From: Acidobacteriota bacterium
Lineage (GTDB): Bacteria; Acidobacteriota; UBA6911; JACQSX01
DNA length: 64,000 nucleotides
Assembly (NCBI GenBank): GCA_016211105.1
Contig: JACQSX010000033.1
Coordinates: 186,001 to 250,000, forward strand
Reading direction: 5' to 3'
Position 1 is the stretch's first letter. Every line of letters starts with the position of its first letter. Positions 1-11,915 of this stretch are shown here, in pieces. Made by a program: the position numbers and the translations under genes. The notes beneath the pieces were generated by a model that made no database searches, was not told the DNA's origin, and worked only from the letters and a program-made list of their open reading frames with translations.

Positions 1-321
1 GCGCCGGATCCGATATCCGCCCATCCGGTCTTCCGGCAACCATCGAATCTCGTCCTGCAATTGCTGAGGAACTCGCTCGTCAGCATCCAGACTAAGCACC
101 CATCGTTGTCTTGCCTGCGCAGTCGCAAAATTTTTCTGATCGACGTAGCCTTGCCACTCTCTTTGAAAAAAGCGCGTCCCATGGCGAAGGCAAATCTCCG
201 GCGTGGCATCTGAACTAAAGGCGTCCACTACCACGACCTCGTCCGCCCACGAGACGCTCTCGATGGCCGCTTCTATGTTTTTTCCCTCATTGAGCGTAAT
301 CAGGACTGCAGAGACGTTCAT
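1..321 (-). CDS. Family 2 glycosyltransferase, WaaE/KdtX-like (3' end outside window)
   Basis: This is the first 107 codons of a gene that runs off the left edge. The protein opens directly with a GT-A nucleotide-sugar fold: a V-LITLNE strand-loop at residues 6-12, a second strand ending VVVDAFSSD at 30-38, and the metal-binding DADE at 79-82. This pattern (LNE...DAxSxDxT...DADE) is that of the WaaE/KdtX-like lipopolysaccharide-core beta-1,4-glucosyltransferase family, which acts at the cytoplasmic face of the inner membrane. The acceptor cannot be read from the fragment. Its ATG lies inside the last 35 bases of the upstream glycosyltransferase gene, so the two are probably translated together. 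The start is chosen because the first residues already match the family N-terminus. Confidence 0.85.
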   Translation of the reverse strand, partial: MNVSAVLITLNEGKNIEAAIESVSWADEVVVVDAFSSDATPEICLRHGTRFFQREWQGYVDQKNFATAQARQRWVLSLDADERVPQQLQDEIRWLPEDRMGGYRIRR

Positions 322-1330
322 GATGTCGCTGTTTTACTTCTTGCTGGCTGCGAAACACGTCAATATCGGAACGCGCTGCAAACTCATGCAGCAGTTCTTT
401 TACGGCACGGTCCGAGCGCCGCGCCTCAGATTTCTCCCGCATTCGAGATTGCCGCCACTGCGGCCATTTTTGCAACGCTCTTCCAAAGGCGCGGTAAAAT
501 GCCAAATCGCCAGCCGCCCAACGACTCAGAAGCATGAACAGCAACATCCCGATGTGCTGGCAAAGCATGAGAGGATCGTGAAGGTTCTTCCAGTGAAATA
601 ACAGGCGATTCTTGATTGCTATGATTTCTATATCGCCGCCGCGGAACGCCCTCCCAATGGTACTGCTAGCCTGATGCCAACCCACGGCCTTCGGCTGATA
701 AACGATGTTCCAGCCCCTCTTCCACGCGCGATAGGAGAGGTCCACGTCTTCCCAGTGAAAGGGTGACATGGTTTCATCAAAGCCGCCCCATTTCCTGGCT
801 TCAGCGGTTCGAAAGGCGCAAAATCCACCGACCGCATAAGCAGAAATAAATTGCTCTGAGCTAAAGGCGCCATCACCGACTGGTCGATCATAGTTAAAGT
901 ACACCGACCAAAAGCCCTTTCGAAACTCGCCTATTTTCCCCGCCGTCGCCAGCAGCCCGCTGAGAGGCTCAAAAATACGCGCGGTGACTGCGAAAACACT
1001 CGGATCGGAAAACGGCTGCACCAAAGAGAGCAGAAAATCTGAAGCAACCCGCACATCATTGTTCAGAAGGATACAGAATGCGAAACGTGCGGCGCGAATA
1101 CCCGCATTACAGGCGCGAGAAAACCCTCCGTGCTCTGGCATCACTACCAGACACACGGGCAGAGATTCTACAAACTCTCGGGTCCCGTCCTCGCTGGCGT
1201 CATCGACGATGATCACTTCGCATGCGCCCGCCTCCCGCCGATAGCGACCCGCTTGCTCGAGCAGGGGGGGAAGGAACCGCTTGAGCAAATCAACGCCGTT
1301 CCAAGTAGGCACGATAATGGAAACATTCAT
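287..1330 (-). CDS. Family 2 glycosyltransferase, rhamnosyltransferase-like
   Basis: The 347-residue protein begins with the GT2 signature SIIVPTWNG (4-12). It has a VDDASEDGT loop at 42-50, the metal-binding LNNDV at 89-93 and the acidic HWEDVDLSYR segment at 192-201, which holds the likely catalytic acid. This layout is typical of WbbL-like rhamnosyl or related O-antigen/capsule sugar transferases. A hydrophobic stretch near residues 255-275 may touch the membrane. It lies 33 bases downstream of gpmI on the same strand and overlaps the next glycosyltransferase, so it is probably the fourth gene of a transcript starting at or before eno. Donor and acceptor sugars cannot be deduced. Confidence 0.88.
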   Translation of the reverse strand: MNVSIIVPTWNGVDLLKRFLPPLLEQAGRYRREAGACEVIIVDDASEDGTREFVESLPVCLVVMPEHGGFSRACNAGIRAARFAFCILLNNDVRVASDFLLSLVQPFSDPSVFAVTARIFEPLSGLLATAGKIGEFRKGFWSVYFNYDRPVGDGAFSSEQFISAYAVGGFCAFRTAEARKWGGFDETMSPFHWEDVDLSYRAWKRGWNIVYQPKAVGWHQASSTIGRAFRGGDIEIIAIKNRLLFHWKNLHDPLMLCQHIGMLLFMLLSRWAAGDLAFYRAFGRALQKWPQWRQSRMREKSEARRSDRAVKELLHEFAARSDIDVFRSQQEVKQRHHERLCSPDYAQ

Positions 1331-1363
1331 AGTTCCGTTGTCCGTTTGCGCCAGGAGCCTTTT

Positions 1364-4230
<2,867 letters not shown>

Positions 4231-4286
4231 TCAAAGGCGTTCGCGTGCCGGCATCCGGGTGTCAAGTCCACGTGTCGGGTGTTACC

Positions 4287-5327
4287 TCATTCGCGCGACA
4301 TATGACGCGGGGCAGACGATGAGCGGCATCCCACATATTGAGCCTGGACCGCGGTGATTGCTGCGACATTGACGATGTCTTCCACCGTGCAACCTCGTGA
4401 AAGGTCATTGGCGGGTCTGGCCAAACCCTGTAAAATGGGGCCAATGGCAACTGCATCTGCCAATCTCTGGGTTAGCTTGTAAGCGATGTTTCCCGCATCC
4501 AGATCAGGAAAAATCAGGGTGTTCGCTCTGCCGTGAATCCTGCCTCCCGGCGCTTTGCTGACTGCCACCTCCGGTACCAGCGCCGCGTCGGCCTGCAGTT
4601 CTCCATCCACTAACAAGTCCGGTCGGCGCGCCCACACTGTTCTGGTTGCCTGCGCCACTTTCTCGACCAGCGGATCCTGGGCGCTTCCTTTGGTTGAGAA
4701 TGAGAGCAGAGCAACACGCGGTTCGTCTTGCAGAAAGATGCGGGCGTTTTCCGCCGCGGCAATAGCGATATCAGCCAGTTGGGAGGCTGACGGATTTGGC
4801 ACTACGCCACAATCGGCGTAAATAAACGCACCATTGGTTCCCATCTCCTGCTTTTGAGTCACGATCAAAAAAAAACTCGAAACAATAGAAATTTCTGATC
4901 GCAAGCCGATGCAGCGCAACGCAGCGCGCACTGTTTCCGCCGTCGTATGCGTTGCTCCGGCCACGGACCCATCGGCAGCTCCGCAAGCAACCATCAACAC
5001 GCCGAAATACAGAGGATCCAGCACTTGCTCTCTCGCTTCTCCTTCTGTTACTCCTCGCACGCGCATCCGCTCGTAATATCGACGCGCGAAATCGCGCGAC
5101 TGTGCCGAGCTTTTGGGATCGACCATCTCCACCGCAGGCAGCGCCACTTTCTCTTTCTCCGCCCTGCGATAGATCTTATCCGGATCTCCTACGAGAACGG
5201 GCACAACCAGCTTGTCCTGGGCCAGACGCGCTACCGCCTGCAGCGTGCGCGGTTCCTCCGCCTCAGGAAACACGATTTTTTTCAGACTTTGTGCTGCACG
5301 ACGCCGAATTTGTTCCAGAAGGCCCAT
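4287..5327 (-). CDS. pta: Phosphate acetyltransferase (short form)
   Basis: Interconverts acetyl-CoA and acetyl phosphate. The 346 residues correspond to the short, catalytic-domain-only Pta found in many bacteria, without the N-terminal DRTGG/AAA-like region of the long form. Visible family blocks include [14 protein letters not shown] at 17-30, [19 protein letters not shown] in the centre, LSFSTKGSA, and the C-terminal [18 protein letters not shown] with [12 protein letters not shown]. No acetate kinase gene is adjacent, so acetate production or assimilation through acetyl phosphate needs ackA elsewhere. It sits upstream of eno and gpmI on the same strand. Confidence 0.95.
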   Translation of the reverse strand: MGLLEQIRRRAAQSLKKIVFPEAEEPRTLQAVARLAQDKLVVPVLVGDPDKIYRRAEKEKVALPAVEMVDPKSSAQSRDFARRYYERMRVRGVTEGEAREQVLDPLYFGVLMVACGAADGSVAGATHTTAETVRAALRCIGLRSEISIVSSFFLIVTQKQEMGTNGAFIYADCGVVPNPSASQLADIAIAAAENARIFLQDEPRVALLSFSTKGSAQDPLVEKVAQATRTVWARRPDLLVDGELQADAALVPEVAVSKAPGGRIHGRANTLIFPDLDAGNIAYKLTQRLADAVAIGPILQGLARPANDLSRGCTVEDIVNVAAITAVQAQYVGCRSSSAPRHMSRE

Positions 5328-5447
5328 GACGAAGGAAAACTTAGCAGATTTTCAATAGGGCTCCAACCCCGAATCTTCTTTTCTTAAAAATCTGTTGCAG
5401 ACCGCGGCGATGCCATTGGGTCAGAAATCATGGGGTGGATCCTTCCT

Positions 5448-5469
5448 CTGCCGGTGAAATGCCCGGCAG
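5448..5469. repeat. Perfect 7-bp inverted repeat between pta and the response-regulator gene
   Basis: CTGCCGG (5448-5454) and CCGGCAG (5463-5469) can form a 7-bp, G+C-rich stem with an 8-base loop in the 3' trailer of the response-regulator gene. On the minus strand the stem is not followed by a T run, so it is not a textbook intrinsic terminator. It could mark a transcript end or an mRNA-stabilising hairpin. Confidence 0.45.
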
Positions 5470-5496
5470 ATTTGTTAAATGCACCAAGGCGAGACA

Positions 5497-6924
5497 CTAC
5501 TTCGAGGAGTCTTCGTTCCGCTTGCCAATCCTTATCTTTAGGCGCTTCAACTTCTCATTCAAAGTTGTCGCCTTGAGCCGGAGCAGATGGGCTGCTTTCT
5601 TTTGATTTCCGTCGGTCTTTTCTAACGCGGAAAGGATCAGGTTGCGCTCGAAATCCGCGACCAGATCCTTCAGGCTGGCGCCGCCTTGAAGCAACCCCCA
5701 ATGATCGTGCATGCTCCCTTCCGACTCCAAAACTTCGCGCGGAAATAAATCAGGCGTGATTTGATTGCCGGGCGCTAACACCACGGCGCGCTCAATTGCA
5801 TTCTCCAATTCTCGCACATTCCCCGGCCAGTCGTGCTCGAGCAAGACCTTCAGCGTTTCCGGCATGAGCGTACACAACTCGCGGCCATTTTCCCTGCTGT
5901 AGCGACGGACAAAGAAATCAGCAAGGAGAGGTATGTCCATTTTTCTTTCCCTTAAAGGAGGAAGCGGTATCGTAATCACATTCAAACGATAATAGAGGTC
6001 CTCGCGAAAGCGCCCCTCTTCGACCCCCTTGCGCAGATCACTATTGGTGGCAGCAATAATTCGCACATCGACTTTAATATTCTCGATGCCGCCGACGCGG
6101 CGAAATTCGCGCTCCTGGATCACACGCAGCAACCTTGCCTGCGTCTCGAAGGGAATGGTCCCCACCTCGTCTAGAAAAACAGTCCCGCCATCGGCGACCT
6201 CAAATAGACCCTTTTTCGCGTTGGTCGCCCCGGTAAATGCCCCCTTGACATGACCAAAGAGTTCGCTTTCCAGCAGTTCGCTGGGAATGGTGCCACTGTT
6301 GACCGCCACGAAGGGCCGGTCGGCCCGAGGGCTCCGGTGATGGATTGCCTTGGCCACCAACTCCTTGCCCGTCCCGCTTTCCCCCTGGATCAGAATCGTA
6401 CTACGACGCGGCGCCACCTGCATGATCAGATCGAACACCTGCTGCATTCTCTCGTTCTTGCCCACAATGTTTTCAAAAGACGTTTGCTCCCTGAGAGTTC
6501 GCCGCAACTGCTCGTTTTCCAGTTGTAACGCTCGCTTCTGTAATCCGTTTTTCACCACCAACAGGAGTTCTTCGTTTTTAAAGGGTTTGGCCAAGAAATC
6601 GAACGCGCCAGCCCGCGTAGCCTGCACCGCGCTCTCAATCGAAGCGTAGGCGGTCAAGATCACGACGGGAATCGAGGCATCCGCTTTGTGAATTTTCTCC
6701 AGCGTCTTCATGCCACCGATCCCCGGCATCATCAGATCCAGAAGGACCAGATCGAAAAATTCCTGGCAGAGTTTTTCGATCCCTTCCTCTCCCGTCCTCG
6801 CTGTTTGACAGCGATACCCTTCGTCTTGCAGCAACTTGGTGAGTACGTCACACATGATGTCCTCATCGTCGATGATGAGGATGTCACCACGACTCTTGAT
6901 CTTGGTTTCAGTGGATTCTGCCAA
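5497..6924 (-). CDS. Sigma-54-dependent NtrC-family response regulator
   Basis: A three-domain transcription activator. Numbered from the chosen start, the receiver domain spans about 14-130 with the acidic pair in LIIDDED and the phospho-acceptor Asp63 in LLDLMMPG. The AAA+ domain has Walker A GESGTGKE at 181-188 and the sigma-54 contact loop GAFTGA at 228-233. A Fis-type helix-turn-helix lies in the last 50 residues (KKAAHLLRLKATTLNEKLKR). The frame stays open to an ATG at 7008, but that would overlap the kinase gene by 101 bases and add 28 disordered residues. A TTG at 6924-6922, overlapping the kinase stop by 17 bases, is preferred although it has no strong ribosome site. Partner of the adjacent kinase. 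Confidence 0.9.
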   Translation of the reverse strand: MAESTETKIKSRGDILIIDDEDIMCDVLTKLLQDEGYRCQTARTGEEGIEKLCQEFFDLVLLDLMMPGIGGMKTLEKIHKADASIPVVILTAYASIESAVQATRAGAFDFLAKPFKNEELLLVVKNGLQKRALQLENEQLRRTLREQTSFENIVGKNERMQQVFDLIMQVAPRRSTILIQGESGTGKELVAKAIHHRSPRADRPFVAVNSGTIPSELLESELFGHVKGAFTGATNAKKGLFEVADGGTVFLDEVGTIPFETQARLLRVIQEREFRRVGGIENIKVDVRIIAATNSDLRKGVEEGRFREDLYYRLNVITIPLPPLRERKMDIPLLADFFVRRYSRENGRELCTLMPETLKVLLEHDWPGNVRELENAIERAVVLAPGNQITPDLFPREVLESEGSMHDHWGLLQGGASLKDLVADFERNLILSALEKTDGNQKKAAHLLRLKATTLNEKLKRLKIRIGKRNEDSSK

Positions 6925-9739
6925 CGGGGAACTGGAGTGTGAATTCCGTTCCCTGATTGGGTTCGCTCTCCACCCGGATGTTTCCGGAATGCTCTTGGAT
7001 GATCCCATAACTTATTGACAACCCCAGACCGGTCCCATTTCCCACTTCTTTGGTAGTGAAGAAAGGATCGTAAATTTTTTTGATATTCTCCTTGGCAATG
7101 CCTCTGCCGCTATCCTTGATGAGGATGACCACGCTGTTCTCTTTTTGTTCGGTGCGCACTTCGAGCCGGCCCCCTTCCGGCATGGCGTCTTTCGCGTTCA
7201 GAAAAAGGTTCACAAAAACCTGCTGCAATTTTCCCCCGTGCCCATACGTTACGGGCAAGGTTGGATCCAGATCCGTTGACACCTGAATGTTTTGCCGTTT
7301 CAGTTGATGATCCAACAAAGAAAGGGTTTCCAACACCAGGTGATTGAGATTCACCTGCTTGAACTCACTGCCGCTAAGACGGGCAAAGTTCAACAGGTTG
7401 TTCACTATTTCGGACGCACGGAAGGTCTGATTTTCCATTTTCTCAAGAATGGGACGGTGGGGATGTCCCTTCGGCAGTTTCTTTAACAACATCTGCGCAT
7501 AGCTGGAAATGCCAGTCAACGGAGTGTTCACTTCATGCGCCACACCCGCAGCAAGCAAGCCCAGACTGGTCAACTTCTCGGCCTGAACGAATTGATCCTC
7601 GAGGCGGGTTTTCTGCGTCACGTCGTCGATGACAATGAGCGTTCCAGTCACGATATCGTCGCGCGAGACAAAGGGGGCGATATGCAAGTTAACGATGCGC
7701 GTCTGTCCTTCGAAGGTTTGAACGCAAACTTTATAAAGATTTACTGGTTCCGTGATCACCCATGGGTCACCCGCAGTCGTTCGGATACGATCCGACAGGC
7801 TGGCGGGGAACAGCACGCTCAGAGGTTTTCCAAGACATTCCAGGCGCGCACAGCCCAGTAATGTCTCTACTGCTGCATTTAAACTGGTGATGTTTCCCTC
7901 CGGGTCTACCGTCAACACCCCTGCCTGAATGCTTTCGATAATGCTCTCACTGAATACCTTGAGCTGCTCTAACTCGCGCGCTTTACTTTCCACATTCTGA
8001 TAAAGGTTGGCATTTTCAATGGCGATCGCCGCATATCCGGAGATGTCCTGCAACAAATCAAGATCTTCCGTCGAAAGCCACTCACCGCCACGCCGCTTGC
8101 CTAAGGCCAGAACGGCAATCGCGCGGTCATGCGCGCGCAAGGGTTGGACATAGTTCAACCCCATCCGGTGAAACATCTGGCGCAACTCGCGAAGGGGAGC
8201 ATCATCGCGATACGACAAGTAGAGAGGTTTCAACTCTCGGTCACAGTCTCGGAAGATCCGCTCCGGGAGATAGAAAATCTTCTTCTCGCTCTGAACATTA
8301 AGCGCGTGGCGCATATAATACCAGTCGCCCTCCTGCAGGACCCATAAGGCCACCTCGTCAACATTCATCGTCTTCTGCACCCGTTGTAACAACACGGCGG
8401 AAAGGCGGTCCAGGCTGATTTCAGACGAGAGAGTTCTGCTGAAATCCGAGAAAGAGGCTCGATAGCCGTACTGTTCTTTATAGAAAAGCCGGTCGATGAA
8501 GGTCTGTACCCGATTGCGCAAAGGATGAAACAGAAAAGCGGTAACTAGAGCCGCGAAGGCGAATAGAAGAAAACCAGCACTGGGCGCATAGACCGAAACC
8601 AGCTTGCCAACCAACAACACCAGCACAAAGTAAACAGCCAACAGCCCGCTGCTGGCGATAAAGTAAGCCCCCCCCCGCTTCAGAATCACGTCTACGTCCA
8701 TCAACCGATATTTGATGATGGCATAGCCGAAGCCCAACGGCATCAGAGTTAGGCTTAAAATGGATATCTCCAGCAGAGAATTGGGAATCATCCCGATCGA
8801 AAAAGGCAGAGCATAACAGGCTGCAAAAGGAACAATGGCCAGCAGCGTCCCACCGACGATCCACTTTAGCTGCTGGCGCTGTTCGATGGATTCAGGATGC
8901 AGTCTGGAATGAATCAGGACTCCAGCCGCGGCGCAAAACCAAACGGTAAAATAGGCGATGTGGAACCGGTCGAAGAGGGATCGAAAGAATGGACTGCGAG
9001 GAACTCCAATCACATTGAAAGAACCAGAAAACCAAAACAAGTGCGCCACCAGCAGCGCGAGAGCACTTCCATAGGCCAGAGCCAGCAGCGGCCGGCGCGG
9101 CAGTCGGGCGCTTCGGATTGGAAAGTTCAGACAAAAGTGAAAAAAAACGGGTGGGAGCAGCAGCAACGCGCTTCCGGACAGCCAATAGACGAAGACATCA
9201 AAGTTGTCAGCTTTTCCGGTGTAGCGGAAAAGATAGAGGATAAAAGAAAGTAAACAAACGAGGAAAAAATGAAACGCGAATTCGCCTCGCCAGTTTCTAA
9301 CGAAGATTCCCATCCCGACGACCAGATATACGAGCGCCACTACCGCCAAATATACATCGGTACGGGTCAAAGAGCTTTTCAGTCTAAGCGGAACGGCGTA
9401 GGAAACCGCCACACCCGTTCCCGCCTTGCGGACCAAATAGATCGCATCAGAATTGGGACGCACGTGGTCCACCCAGCGATAGTAGTCGTCCAAGTCATGG
9501 ACAGCCCGGCCGTTAATCCCAAGCAAGATATCACCCGAGCCAACGCCCGAGGTTTTTCCGGGCCCGTCGGGTCCCACCCGCCGAGCGCTGACTCCATCGT
9601 GGCTTCCCTCCCATACGATCCCATCAGAAATCTCTTGCCAGTGAAAGCGACTTTCCAAATTGAGGAAAGCAACATACACAACAAGAGCGAAAACGACCCA
9701 GGCGCCAATGATCTTTATTTTGACCGAAAGATGTGTCAT
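6908..9739 (-). CDS. Membrane histidine kinase with PDZ, GAF and PAS domains
   Basis: A 943-residue sensor. After an N-terminal membrane anchor (about 8-26) comes an extracytoplasmic PDZ-like domain (about 50-110, with the GxGDILLGINGRAVHDL core). About eight hydrophobic helices follow between 130 and 350, then a GAF-type domain (about 430-590) and a PAS domain (about 610-715). The kinase core has the H box HEVNTPLTG with phospho-acceptor His735, N box Asn848 (NLFLNAKDAMPEGG), G1 DSGRGI at 876-881 and G2 GTGLGL at 902-907. The core resembles NtrB/PrsK-type kinases that drive sigma-54 activators, and the next gene encodes such an activator. The PDZ domain suggests sensing of an envelope protein or peptide, which is inference. 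Confidence 0.92.
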   Translation of the reverse strand: MTHLSVKIKIIGAWVVFALVVYVAFLNLESRFHWQEISDGIVWEGSHDGVSARRVGPDGPGKTSGVGSGDILLGINGRAVHDLDDYYRWVDHVRPNSDAIYLVRKAGTGVAVSYAVPLRLKSSLTRTDVYLAVVALVYLVVGMGIFVRNWRGEFAFHFFLVCLLSFILYLFRYTGKADNFDVFVYWLSGSALLLLPPVFFHFCLNFPIRSARLPRRPLLALAYGSALALLVAHLFWFSGSFNVIGVPRSPFFRSLFDRFHIAYFTVWFCAAAGVLIHSRLHPESIEQRQQLKWIVGGTLLAIVPFAACYALPFSIGMIPNSLLEISILSLTLMPLGFGYAIIKYRLMDVDVILKRGGAYFIASSGLLAVYFVLVLLVGKLVSVYAPSAGFLLFAFAALVTAFLFHPLRNRVQTFIDRLFYKEQYGYRASFSDFSRTLSSEISLDRLSAVLLQRVQKTMNVDEVALWVLQEGDWYYMRHALNVQSEKKIFYLPERIFRDCDRELKPLYLSYRDDAPLRELRQMFHRMGLNYVQPLRAHDRAIAVLALGKRRGGEWLSTEDLDLLQDISGYAAIAIENANLYQNVESKARELEQLKVFSESIIESIQAGVLTVDPEGNITSLNAAVETLLGCARLECLGKPLSVLFPASLSDRIRTTAGDPWVITEPVNLYKVCVQTFEGQTRIVNLHIAPFVSRDDIVTGTLIVIDDVTQKTRLEDQFVQAEKLTSLGLLAAGVAHEVNTPLTGISSYAQMLLKKLPKGHPHRPILEKMENQTFRASEIVNNLLNFARLSGSEFKQVNLNHLVLETLSLLDHQLKRQNIQVSTDLDPTLPVTYGHGGKLQQVFVNLFLNAKDAMPEGGRLEVRTEQKENSVVILIKDSGRGIAKENIKKIYDPFFTTKEVGNGTGLGLSISYGIIQEHSGNIRVESEPNQGTEFTLQFPVGRIH

Positions 9740-10044
9740 GCAAAGACTCGGTTGAAATCACCCCAAAGCAAAATCCGTGCCATGATCCAAGTCTTGCATC
9801 GTTGGAGTAAAGCTCATTTAATCAATAACATAGGCCTTTTACTATCGTCACTAATTCAACACAATTATACAAAACTTCGTATCCTATCCAAAAGCTTGGA
9901 TGCCGAGAGTTGTACAGAAGTCCCGCTTAAGTTCGTCACCGAGACAACCCTGGAAGGACACACGGTACGCACAAATTTGATCCACTGCTTCAAGGGCGCG
10001 AGAAGATCCGCTCTAAGTACCTCGATTCAGAGGTATTGGAGCAG
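9740..10044. other. Intergenic region between kinase and outer-membrane protein genes
   Basis: About 300 bases, A+T-richer than the flanks, without a credible gene. A reading frame on the plus strand through here is the continuation of an antisense frame across the kinase gene and has no recognisable protein features. The only element I can support is the minus-strand promoter-like pair at 9864-9891. Confidence 0.6.
9864..9891 (-). promoter_or_regulatory. Predicted sigma-70 promoter for the kinase/regulator operon
   Basis: Read on the minus strand, TTGGAT (9891-9886) and a perfect TATAAT (9869-9864) are separated by 16 bases. Transcription would start near 9857, about 118 bases upstream of the histidine-kinase start. 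The -10 box is exact and the -35 box matches four of six positions. Confidence 0.5.
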
Positions 10045-11766
10045 TCAAAAATTCAAAGAGATGCCACCTCTGACCGAACGAGGATTTCGAACAAGCACAA
10101 AGTCACCGGTCTCTGTGTGTACCGTGCCCACATCCTGATTGAGCACATTACGCAGATCGAGGAGCGCCTCTAAGCGCGGAGAAAAGCCAAGCAAATCCGG
10201 GAAGGGGATAACCTGACGGAGGAAAAAGTTGACACTCTGGTTAGAAATATTCCAGGTGTCGTTGAATTGATCGACCGTGGTGACTGGCTTTCCAGGGACA
10301 ATCCGAACCATACCGGCAACAACCGTATGCAATCTCGGCACGGTCCCCTGCACCCGCCCCATTACACCATGGTACCGGTGAATCTTCATCGCTTCAGACA
10401 CAGATTTTGCCGTACTCACGGATTCATCAAATCCGAGCGCCGTGCCATACACATAATCCACCGCATAGTTAAGGGTGTCCGAACCACCGGTCACACCGGC
10501 ACGAATTCCCTGCTGTACGGAATAAGTAAGGGGTAAACTCTGGACAACGATATCCTTTCGCGCAGGATCAGACAGAAGATACAGAAGATAAGGAGCGCCC
10601 CCGCAAAGTTGGTCACGGAACACCGAAAATTCTCCGCGGGCGGGTCCCCACTCCTGTAGGCCTATGATCTCGTAGCGGCGGCTTGTCCCAACACGCACCG
10701 TATTACCTACCTTCGTGAGATGAATTGAATCGCCGACCTCGACATCGCTTCCATTGGGCAAGCGTAAGGTGTTGTAGCGAGTCGAGTACTTGCTCATCAC
10801 GCGGGCGACCACCTCCCCGCCAGCCCAAGCTTTCCAGTTTGCTCTCAACGCAGGACTCAGGAACGTCCGTGAACTGGCCGCACGGAAATGATCCATCTCA
10901 ACTCCGTATTCTAAACGGATCGTTTCGTCCGGACTCCACTCATGTCTCAAACCCAGCGCAAGGGTTCTGGCAGACGCGGCAGAACTGGTCCATCTTGAAT
11001 CTTGGCCTAGCCGATTCAGATCGGTGAGGTATATCGGCTGCGAAGAACTGGAAGCGAGGCGCGTGTAACCCAACGACATTTCCAAGCTTTGATTCCCGCC
11101 GACTTCGTAGCGCGCAGAGTTACGAACTTTCCAGAGGGAATCTTCGCCGGAAATCATCTGTCCAGAGAAAACGTAGTGCATGCGCCCCGGAAAGTCTTGC
11201 GAATACGCGAAATTGGTGAGCATACCCGCATACGGGCTCCCAGGAACCACAGTAAAATCACGATTTCCCCAACCAGAACCAGAATAAACTTCGATGACGC
11301 CATTGCCATGGAACCAGTCCGCTGCCTCCATGTTCCCTGACGGTGAAGTTGGATTATTCCGGAAGATCAGCCTGCCATCGGCCGTGTTCCTCAAGATTGT
11401 TCGGAGTTCGTAGTTTTTGGGGAGAGGACGCGTATCATCGACATCAAACACTTCCTGCAACACGACCGAGACGAAAGTCTTATTCCCCGACAGGATGCTC
11501 ACTGTGGAACTTCCTAAGGTCTTGAAGTTGGGACCCTCAACTCGAAGGAGATATTCACCCGGAGGCAAGTTCTTGAACGTAAACTGCCCTACTTGATTCG
11601 ACGTCATTGAATGCCTGACGCCCGCACGGACTAATGAGAAAGCGAGATTCGCAATCGGATGCCCACTCGGGTCCTTAAGCGTTCCTCGCAACTCTGACGT
11701 TGCTGCTACCGCCTGAGAGGAAAAAAGAAATATTAGAAGGCAAAAACAGAAAAACGGTCGGCGCAT
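10045..11766 (-). CDS. Outer-membrane beta-barrel protein with carboxypeptidase-regulatory-like N-domain
   Basis: A 573-residue exported protein. The start at 11766 is chosen because an AAGAGGTG ribosome site precedes it and it opens a clean signal peptide (MRRPFF, hydrophobic core, cleavage after AVA near residue 21). Residues about 25-110 form a CarboxypepD_reg/CnaB-like domain (LRGTLKDPSGHPIANL, FTFKNLPPGEYLLRVEG). The rest alternates polar and hydrophobic residues as expected for a barrel, and the protein ends GGISLNF, with the terminal aromatic typical of BamA-inserted porins. It is far shorter than the roughly 1060-residue TonB receptor at 43134-46310 and I see no plug domain. It may be a reduced relative of Oar-type proteins. 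Ligand unknown. Confidence 0.7.
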   Translation of the reverse strand: MRRPFFCFCLLIFLFSSQAVAATSELRGTLKDPSGHPIANLAFSLVRAGVRHSMTSNQVGQFTFKNLPPGEYLLRVEGPNFKTLGSSTVSILSGNKTFVSVVLQEVFDVDDTRPLPKNYELRTILRNTADGRLIFRNNPTSPSGNMEAADWFHGNGVIEVYSGSGWGNRDFTVVPGSPYAGMLTNFAYSQDFPGRMHYVFSGQMISGEDSLWKVRNSARYEVGGNQSLEMSLGYTRLASSSSQPIYLTDLNRLGQDSRWTSSAASARTLALGLRHEWSPDETIRLEYGVEMDHFRAASSRTFLSPALRANWKAWAGGEVVARVMSKYSTRYNTLRLPNGSDVEVGDSIHLTKVGNTVRVGTSRRYEIIGLQEWGPARGEFSVFRDQLCGGAPYLLYLLSDPARKDIVVQSLPLTYSVQQGIRAGVTGGSDTLNYAVDYVYGTALGFDESVSTAKSVSEAMKIHRYHGVMGRVQGTVPRLHTVVAGMVRIVPGKPVTTVDQFNDTWNISNQSVNFFLRQVIPFPDLLGFSPRLEALLDLRNVLNQDVGTVHTETGDFVLVRNPRSVRGGISLNF

Positions 11767-11915
11767 CGCCACCTCTTTAGCCAGGCTCGGAACGTTCCCT
11801 CCGCGCAAAAAATCATAGCGCAAGACCAATGAAACTGCAATGTATGACGCCTCTACGAACCTTAACAACCAGATGCGAAAAATGACCAAGTTGGTTCAAA
11901 AATTTATTCCGCCAA

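Noticed and set aside
5448-5469. Intrinsic terminator
   Set aside because: The stem is good but the T run needed on the transcript strand is missing, so it is listed only as an inverted repeat.
5497-7008. Response-regulator start at ATG 7008
   Set aside because: It would overlap the kinase gene by 101 bases and add a tail outside the receiver domain.
9269-10138. 289-codon plus-strand frame spanning the kinase 5' end and intergenic region
   Set aside because: Mostly antisense to the kinase gene, low-complexity translation without recognisable motifs.
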